This document shows positions 5,599 through 8,885 of a DNA stretch of 8,885 nt, piece after piece; the stretch's first letter is position 1; each line of letters opens with the position of its first letter. Under the pieces are notes generated by a model, which was not told where the DNA came from, did not search any database, and saw nothing but the letters and a program-made list of their open reading frames with translations. Source of the stretch: Mycobacterium sp. (lineage in GTDB: Bacteria > Actinomycetota > Actinomycetes > Mycobacteriales > Mycobacteriaceae); assembly GCA_018882545.1 (NCBI GenBank), contig VERS01000051.1, forward strand, positions 1 to 8,885, written 5' to 3'. Position numbers and translations under genes: made by a program.

Positions 5599-6054
5599 TC
5601 AGCTTTGCGTGGCCACATCCAAAATGACGTCGACATCGACCTCGGGGTGCAGGTGCACCGCCACGGTGTGGCTGCCGATCTCTTTGATGTGGGCCTTGGG
5701 CAGGCGTACCGCACGTTTGTCCACAGCGGGCCCTCCGGCCCGCTTGATGGCCACGACGACGTCGCTGGCGGTCACCGAGCCGAACAGCTTGCCGGAGTCG
5801 TGGGTCTTGACGGCCAGGGCGACCGGACCGAGGCCGACGATGGCGGCCTTGATCTCCTCGGCATGTTCGCGGTCGCGCACCGTCTTGGCGTCCCTTGCCC
5901 GGCGCACGCTGTCGACGTGCTTCTGCGCACCGCGGGTGGCCGGGATGGCCAGCCCCCGGGGTAGCAGGAAGTTGCGGCCGTAGCCGTCCTTGACCTCGAC
6001 GGTATCGCCGGCCGCGCCGAGGTGGTCCACCTCTGCGGTGAGGATGAGCTTCAT
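5599..6054 (-). CDS. rplI: 50S ribosomal protein L9
   Basis: 151 residues, normal for L9, which binds 23S rRNA near the base of the L1 stalk. The L9 signature is visible around residues 13-40 ([17 protein letters not shown], then LLPRGLA). A charged central helix (about 45-75) links the N-terminal domain to the C-terminal domain starting near [18 protein letters not shown]. The ATG at 6054-6052 has AAAGGAG six bases upstream. It is the last gene of the operon and is followed by a strong terminator. A perfect DnaA-box sequence TTGTCCACA lies in its coding DNA (5717-5725), probably by chance. Confidence 0.97.
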   Translation of the reverse strand: MKLILTAEVDHLGAAGDTVEVKDGYGRNFLLPRGLAIPATRGAQKHVDSVRRARDAKTVRDREHAEEIKAAIVGLGPVALAVKTHDSGKLFGSVTASDVVVAIKRAGGPAVDKRAVRLPKAHIKEIGSHTVAVHLHPEVDVDVILDVATQS

Positions 6055-6075
6055 CTCTGGCTCCTTTGCCTATGC

Positions 6076-6336
6076 CTAGCGGGTGGCCGAGGTGAACGGC
6101 AGCAAGGCAACCTCGCGGGCGTTCTTCACGGCGATGGCGATGTCGCGCTGGTGCTGTACGCAGTTGCCGGTCACCCGGCGGGCCCGGATCTTGCCGCGCT
6201 CACTGATGTAGGTGCGCAGCAGAGCGGTGTCCTTGTAGTCGATGTTCTGGCCCTTCTTCGAGCAGAACACACACTTGCGGGTCTTGATCGGCTTGTCCGG
6301 GGCCGGACGGCGCTTGGTCGGTTTGGCTTTGCCCAT
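6076..6336 (-). CDS. rpsR: 30S ribosomal protein S18, zinc-binding (C+) form
   Basis: 86 residues. S18 pairs with S6 on the 30S platform. The Cys set CVFC (about 22-25) and GNCVQHQ (Cys and His near 58-61) marks the zinc-containing form; mycobacteria also carry a Cys-free paralogue elsewhere used under zinc limitation. The core [17 protein letters not shown] is characteristic. I chose ATG at 6336-6334 because AAAGAGA sits six bases before it; a TTG two codons earlier has no usable Shine-Dalgarno spacing. It lies between ssb (68-base gap) and rplI (21-base gap). By its place next to rpsF it corresponds to rpsR1 of M. tuberculosis. Confidence 0.96.
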   Translation of the reverse strand: MGKAKPTKRRPAPDKPIKTRKCVFCSKKGQNIDYKDTALLRTYISERGKIRARRVTGNCVQHQRDIAIAVKNAREVALLPFTSATR

Positions 6337-6404
6337 GGTCAATCTCTTTCGTTCTGGTCCGGTTCGCGCTCAAACAGCGCGGTTGCAATATTCGGAAGGT
6401 GGCC

Positions 6405-6914
6405 TCAGAAGGGAGGTTCGTCGTCGTTGCCGCCGAACGATCCCGACGCCGGGGCGCTACCCCACGGGTCGTCCTGACTTTCGCCGCCGCCCCGCGCGCC
6501 CCCCGCGGTCGCCGGGCCGCCGCCGCCGAACCCGCCTCCTCCGCCGCCGCGGGAGGCCTTGTTGACCTTCGCGGTGGCGTACTTCAGCGACGGGCCGATT
6601 TCCTCGACCTCGACCTCGACGACGGTGCGCTTCTCACCCTCGCGGGTCTCGAAGGAACGCTGCTTGAGCCGCCCCGTGACGATCACCCGGGCACCCCGGG
6701 TGAGACTCTCGGCGACGTTCTCGGCGGCCTCCCGCCAGATGTTGCACCGCAGGAACAGCGCCTCGCCGTCCTTCCATTCCCCGCTCTGGCGGTCATAGAT
6801 CCGCGGCGTCGAGGCCACGGTGAAGTTGGCCACGGCGGCACCGGATGGAGTGAACCGCAGTTCGGGGTCAGCCGTCAGGTTTCCGACGACGGTGATTGTT
6901 GTGTCACCGGCCAC
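6405..6914 (-). CDS. ssb: Single-stranded DNA-binding protein
   Basis: 169 residues. It coats single-stranded DNA during replication, repair and recombination. The OB-fold (about 1-112) starts [20 protein letters not shown] and includes [18 protein letters not shown] and [21 protein letters not shown] glycine-rich flexible linker (about 120-150) leads to the acidic tail ending DDEPPF, which recruits partner proteins. The start is GTG at 6914-6912, with AGGAGG five bases upstream. It is co-transcribed with rpsF (80-base gap, containing a single TTATCCACC word at 6982-6990) and rpsR, the usual arrangement in bacteria. Length and domain order are normal for a mycobacterial SSB. Confidence 0.97.
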   Translation of the reverse strand: MAGDTTITVVGNLTADPELRFTPSGAAVANFTVASTPRIYDRQSGEWKDGEALFLRCNIWREAAENVAESLTRGARVIVTGRLKQRSFETREGEKRTVVEVEVEEIGPSLKYATAKVNKASRGGGGGGFGGGGPATAGGARGGGESQDDPWGSAPASGSFGGNDDEPPF

Positions 6915-6994
6915 AAGGTCCTCCTGGGGATTCGAGGGATGTCCACCGAGGGTACGTAGGGGTTACGACACCGCGGCGACGTTATCCACCGTGG

Positions 6995-7285
6995 TCAGTG
7001 CTTGTCGGTCCGCATCACTTTGGTCCGCAGCACCGACTCGTTCAGGTTGAGCTGACGGTCGAGCTCGGACACGGTGGCCGGCTCTGCCTTGACATCGACG
7101 ACGGCGTAGATGCCCTCGGCGTGTTTGGCAATCTCGTAGGCCAGTCGCCGCCGGCCCCAGATGTCGACCTTCTCCACGGTGCCGCCGTCGCCGCGGATCA
7201 CGTTGAGAAACGTATCCAGGGACGGTGCAACAGTGCGTTCGTCGAGAGTGGGGTCGAGGATGACCATGATTTCGTAGGGACGCAT
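6995..7285 (-). CDS. rpsF: 30S ribosomal protein S6
   Basis: 96 residues, the same as the M. tuberculosis protein. S6 forms a heterodimer with S18 on the 30S platform. The family start [12 protein letters not shown] and the segment [18 protein letters not shown] (about 44-61) are clear. ATG at 7285-7283 was chosen over an upstream in-frame start at 7360, because AGGAGGTGA and a closer GAGG lie just before it and the extra 25 residues are not S6-like. It is the first gene of the rpsF-ssb-rpsR-rplI operon. The leader contains a strong hairpin that may mediate feedback by S6:S18. Confidence 0.97.
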   Translation of the reverse strand: MRPYEIMVILDPTLDERTVAPSLDTFLNVIRGDGGTVEKVDIWGRRRLAYEIAKHAEGIYAVVDVKAEPATVSELDRQLNLNESVLRTKVMRTDKH

Positions 7286-7317
7286 GGGAACCTCATCACC
7301 TCCTATGGTCTTCTGCG

Positions 7318-7337
7318 GCCGCGGCGAATTCCGCGGC
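7318..7337 (-). promoter_or_regulatory. Hairpin in the rpsF leader, possible S6:S18 control element
   Basis: On the minus strand GCCGCGG and CCGCGGC form a perfect 7-bp stem with a six-base loop, about 33 bases before the rpsF start codon and ahead of the Shine-Dalgarno sequence. Many bacteria carry an S6:S18-binding structure in the rpsF leader. The match to that specific motif was not established here. Confidence 0.4.
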
Positions 7338-7367
7338 AGGAGGGTCGCCTGCGTCGGCAACCCCGAA

Positions 7368-7394
7368 AGGCTACCCCAGGGGCGGGCTGGTCAG
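7368..7394 (-). promoter_or_regulatory. Possible promoter of the rpsF operon
   Basis: On the minus strand, CTGACC (7394-7389) and TAGCCT (7373-7368) are 15 bases apart, just after the stop codon of the upstream DJ-1-like gene. This would start the mRNA near 7361 and place the leader hairpin in it. The match is weak. Confidence 0.28.
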
Positions 7395-7399
7395 GAAAT

Positions 7400-8038
7400 T
7401 CAGTCGCGTTGGCGGCCGTACTCCATCGCCAAGAGCCGGATGCTCTCCGGCGACTTGGCCAGCGAGCCGCAGTCGAACGGCGGCTGCGGGTCGTACTCGA
7501 TCATCAATTGGCTGGCCTCGGCGGCCTGCCGGTCCACCAGCAACTCCACCAGTCGCAGCGCCATGTCGATGCCGGCCGACACCCCGGCCGCGGTGATGAT
7601 GCGCTCCGGCAGGTGCTCAACCACCCGCTGCGGGGTGTATACCGCCCCCAGCGAGCCGAGGATGTCCTGGGCCGCCCAATGGGTGGCGGCGGTCAGCCCG
7701 TCGAGCAGGCCGGCGGCGGCCAGCACCAGGCTGCCGGTGCACACCGAGGCGGTGAACAGGGTGGAGCGGTGCACCTGGCGCACCCAGTCCAGCATCGCCT
7801 CGTCGCGGACCAGCGCGCGGGTGCCGACCCCGCCGGGGACCACCAGCACATCCGGGGCGTCTACCTCCTCGAAGGTGGCGTCGCACATCAGGCCGAGCAT
7901 GCCGTTGTCGGTGCGAACCTCACCGCGACGATGTCCGACGAAGACGACATCGATGCTCGGAACCCGTTGCAGCACTTCATAGGGACCGATGGAATCCAGC
8001 GCGGTGTTACGCGGAAACAGGGCGATCGCTGCCTGCAT
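7400..8038 (-). CDS. DJ-1/PfpI family protein (class I glutamine amidotransferase-like)
   Basis: 212 residues and full-length for the family. Features include GPYEV with Glu21, DVLVVPGG (about 63-70), and the nucleophile elbow ASVCTGSLVLAAAGLL with Cys100, followed by ATHW with His120. This pattern is closest to the isonitrile hydratase or AraC-N-terminal-like branch of DJ-1/PfpI proteins; the substrate cannot be told from sequence. No DNA-binding domain is fused. Start ATG 8038-8036 has GGAGG six bases upstream. The first 32 bases overlap the end of the glycosyltransferase gene, so the two are probably co-transcribed. It matches the position of Rv0052 of M. tuberculosis. Confidence 0.88.
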   Translation of the reverse strand: MQAAIALFPRNTALDSIGPYEVLQRVPSIDVVFVGHRRGEVRTDNGMLGLMCDATFEEVDAPDVLVVPGGVGTRALVRDEAMLDWVRQVHRSTLFTASVCTGSLVLAAAGLLDGLTAATHWAAQDILGSLGAVYTPQRVVEHLPERIITAAGVSAGIDMALRLVELLVDRQAAEASQLMIEYDPQPPFDCGSLAKSPESIRLLAMEYGRQRD

Positions 8039-8885
8039 TCGGGACCTCCAAACGTACTGCCGGCCGCAACCGTTGCGGCCACCACGACGGATACCTGTCT
8101 ACCGCCCGATCGAAGACCCCGCCGGACGGGTCGTCGATGCGGCCACCGAAACGCACCAGATCCTCGGCGGGGCGGTAGATCTGGCGGATCACCAGAACCA
8201 TCAGGCCGACAACGGCGAGGTCCCGGACCAGCACGGTGGTGGTGAACCACTGCTCGGGCAGTCCCTTGTTCTGCTCGCCGTAGAGGTAGAACATCCGTGG
8301 TACCCACACCAGCGCGTCGACGGTCATCCAGGCCAGCAGCAGCCGACGGTGCGGCAGGGCCAGCACGGCCAACGGAACCAGCCACAGCGAGAACTGCGGA
8401 CTCCAGACCTTGTTGACCAACAGGAATGCCGCCACCATCAGGAAGGCCAGTTGCGCGACCCGGGGGCGGCGGGGTGCGGTGCAGGCGATGTAGACGATTG
8501 CCGCACAACACAACCCGAAGAGGACCGTGACGACCGCGTTGAGTACCGTCGGCGGCTGCCAGAAACCGATGTCGGGATCCAGCCCACGCCAACCGGTGTA
8601 GGACCGGATGACGTTGAACAGCGAATCCATATCCTGGTTCCGACGGGCGTTGAGCCGGAAGAACTCCGACCAGCCGCGCGGATAGAGCATCATCACCGGC
8701 AGGTTGACCAGAATCCAGGTGATGGCCGCGATGGTCGCGGTGCGGACGGCCTCGGCCAGCCGGCCGGTCCGCACACCCAGTACCAGCAGGGGCAGCAGGA
8801 ACAGTGCCGGATACACCTTGGCGGCCACGCCGAGCCCGATCAACACCCCGGCCAAGGTTGGACGGCGTCGCGACCAGGCCAGCAG
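8007..8885 (-). CDS. Membrane glycosyltransferase, GT87/DUF2029 type (C-terminal part)
   Basis: The last roughly 292 codons of a gene entering from the right edge; the frame is open to the end of the window, so the true start is outside. At least six hydrophobic segments are visible, for example IGLGVAAKVYPALFLLPLLV, TIAAITWILVNLPVMML, VLNAVVTVLFGLCCAAIVYI and LAFLMVAAFLLVNKVW. The AAKVYP motif, VNKVWSPQFSLWLVPL and the polyprenyl-phosphate-mannose transferase-like topology fit GT87 enzymes, which add sugars from lipid carriers outside the membrane during mycobacterial envelope glycan assembly. Position matches Rv0051. The soluble C-terminal tail (about 50 residues) contains the overlap with the DJ-1-like gene. 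The exact sugar acceptor is unknown. Confidence 0.85.
   Translation of the reverse strand: MLAWSRRRPTLAGVLIGLGVAAKVYPALFLLPLLVLGVRTGRLAEAVRTATIAAITWILVNLPVMMLYPRGWSEFFRLNARRNQDMDSLFNVIRSYTGWRGLDPDIGFWQPPTVLNAVVTVLFGLCCAAIVYIACTAPRRPRVAQLAFLMVAAFLLVNKVWSPQFSLWLVPLAVLALPHRRLLLAWMTVDALVWVPRMFYLYGEQNKGLPEQWFTTTVLVRDLAVVGLMVLVIRQIYRPAEDLVRFGGRIDDPSGGVFDRAVDRYPSWWPQRLRPAVRLEVPNAGSDRPVSA

Noticed and set aside
5717..5725. Perfect DnaA box TTGTCCACA as part of the upstream cluster
   Set aside because: It lies inside the rplI coding sequence, about 300 bases from the cluster, and can be explained by its Val-Asp-Lys codons.

Overview
The window looks like a mycobacterial chromosome, probably a Mycolicibacterium-type species. 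It carries, all on the minus strand, the gene order glycosyltransferase 87 - DJ-1/PfpI protein - rpsF - ssb - rpsR - rplI - dnaB. From memory this matches the Rv0051 to Rv0058 block of M. tuberculosis without an Rv0057-like gene. Composition is GC-rich throughout. DnaB carries a short intein in its P-loop with class 3 features, as described for M. smegmatis DnaB.

Right part (about 5544-8885), the housekeeping block. A partial membrane glycosyltransferase overlaps a DJ-1-like gene by 32 bases. Then comes the rpsF-ssb-rpsR-rplI operon: three ribosomal proteins plus the single-strand binding protein. It is led by a 5' leader with a strong hairpin and closed by a clear intrinsic terminator at 5544-5580. 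About 435 bases without a gene follow, holding a small cluster of DnaA-box-like sequences. dnaB (3297-5108) comes next, with a 143-residue mini-intein between the Walker A lysine and serine.

Left part (1-3296), the accessory region. Just past the dnaB stop codon lies what I read as a Tn7-like transposition unit of about 2.4 kb (883-3289). It begins TGTAGGTTCTC, ends GAGAACCTACA, and is flanked on both sides by the same five bases, ACAGC, as expected for a 5-bp target duplication. Its right end has three spaced, same-orientation copies of a 32-33 bp repeat, which fit transposase binding sites. Its one convincing gene encodes a 534-residue exported protein with a Pro/Ala/Thr-rich stalk and a Trp-rich C-terminal domain of unknown function, apparently read from a leaderless promoter.

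Immediately outside that unit are a TnsA-like endonuclease gene and the first codons of a TnsB-like transposase gene, joined by an ATGA overlap and reading out of the window. The likely machinery therefore sits beside the unit, not inside it. Either the unit is a non-autonomous passenger mobilised in trans, or it belongs to a larger composite island at a dnaB-downstream insertion site. The same chromosomal position holds the DarTG-type toxin pair (Rv0059-Rv0060) in M. tuberculosis, which suggests a recurrent insertion spot.
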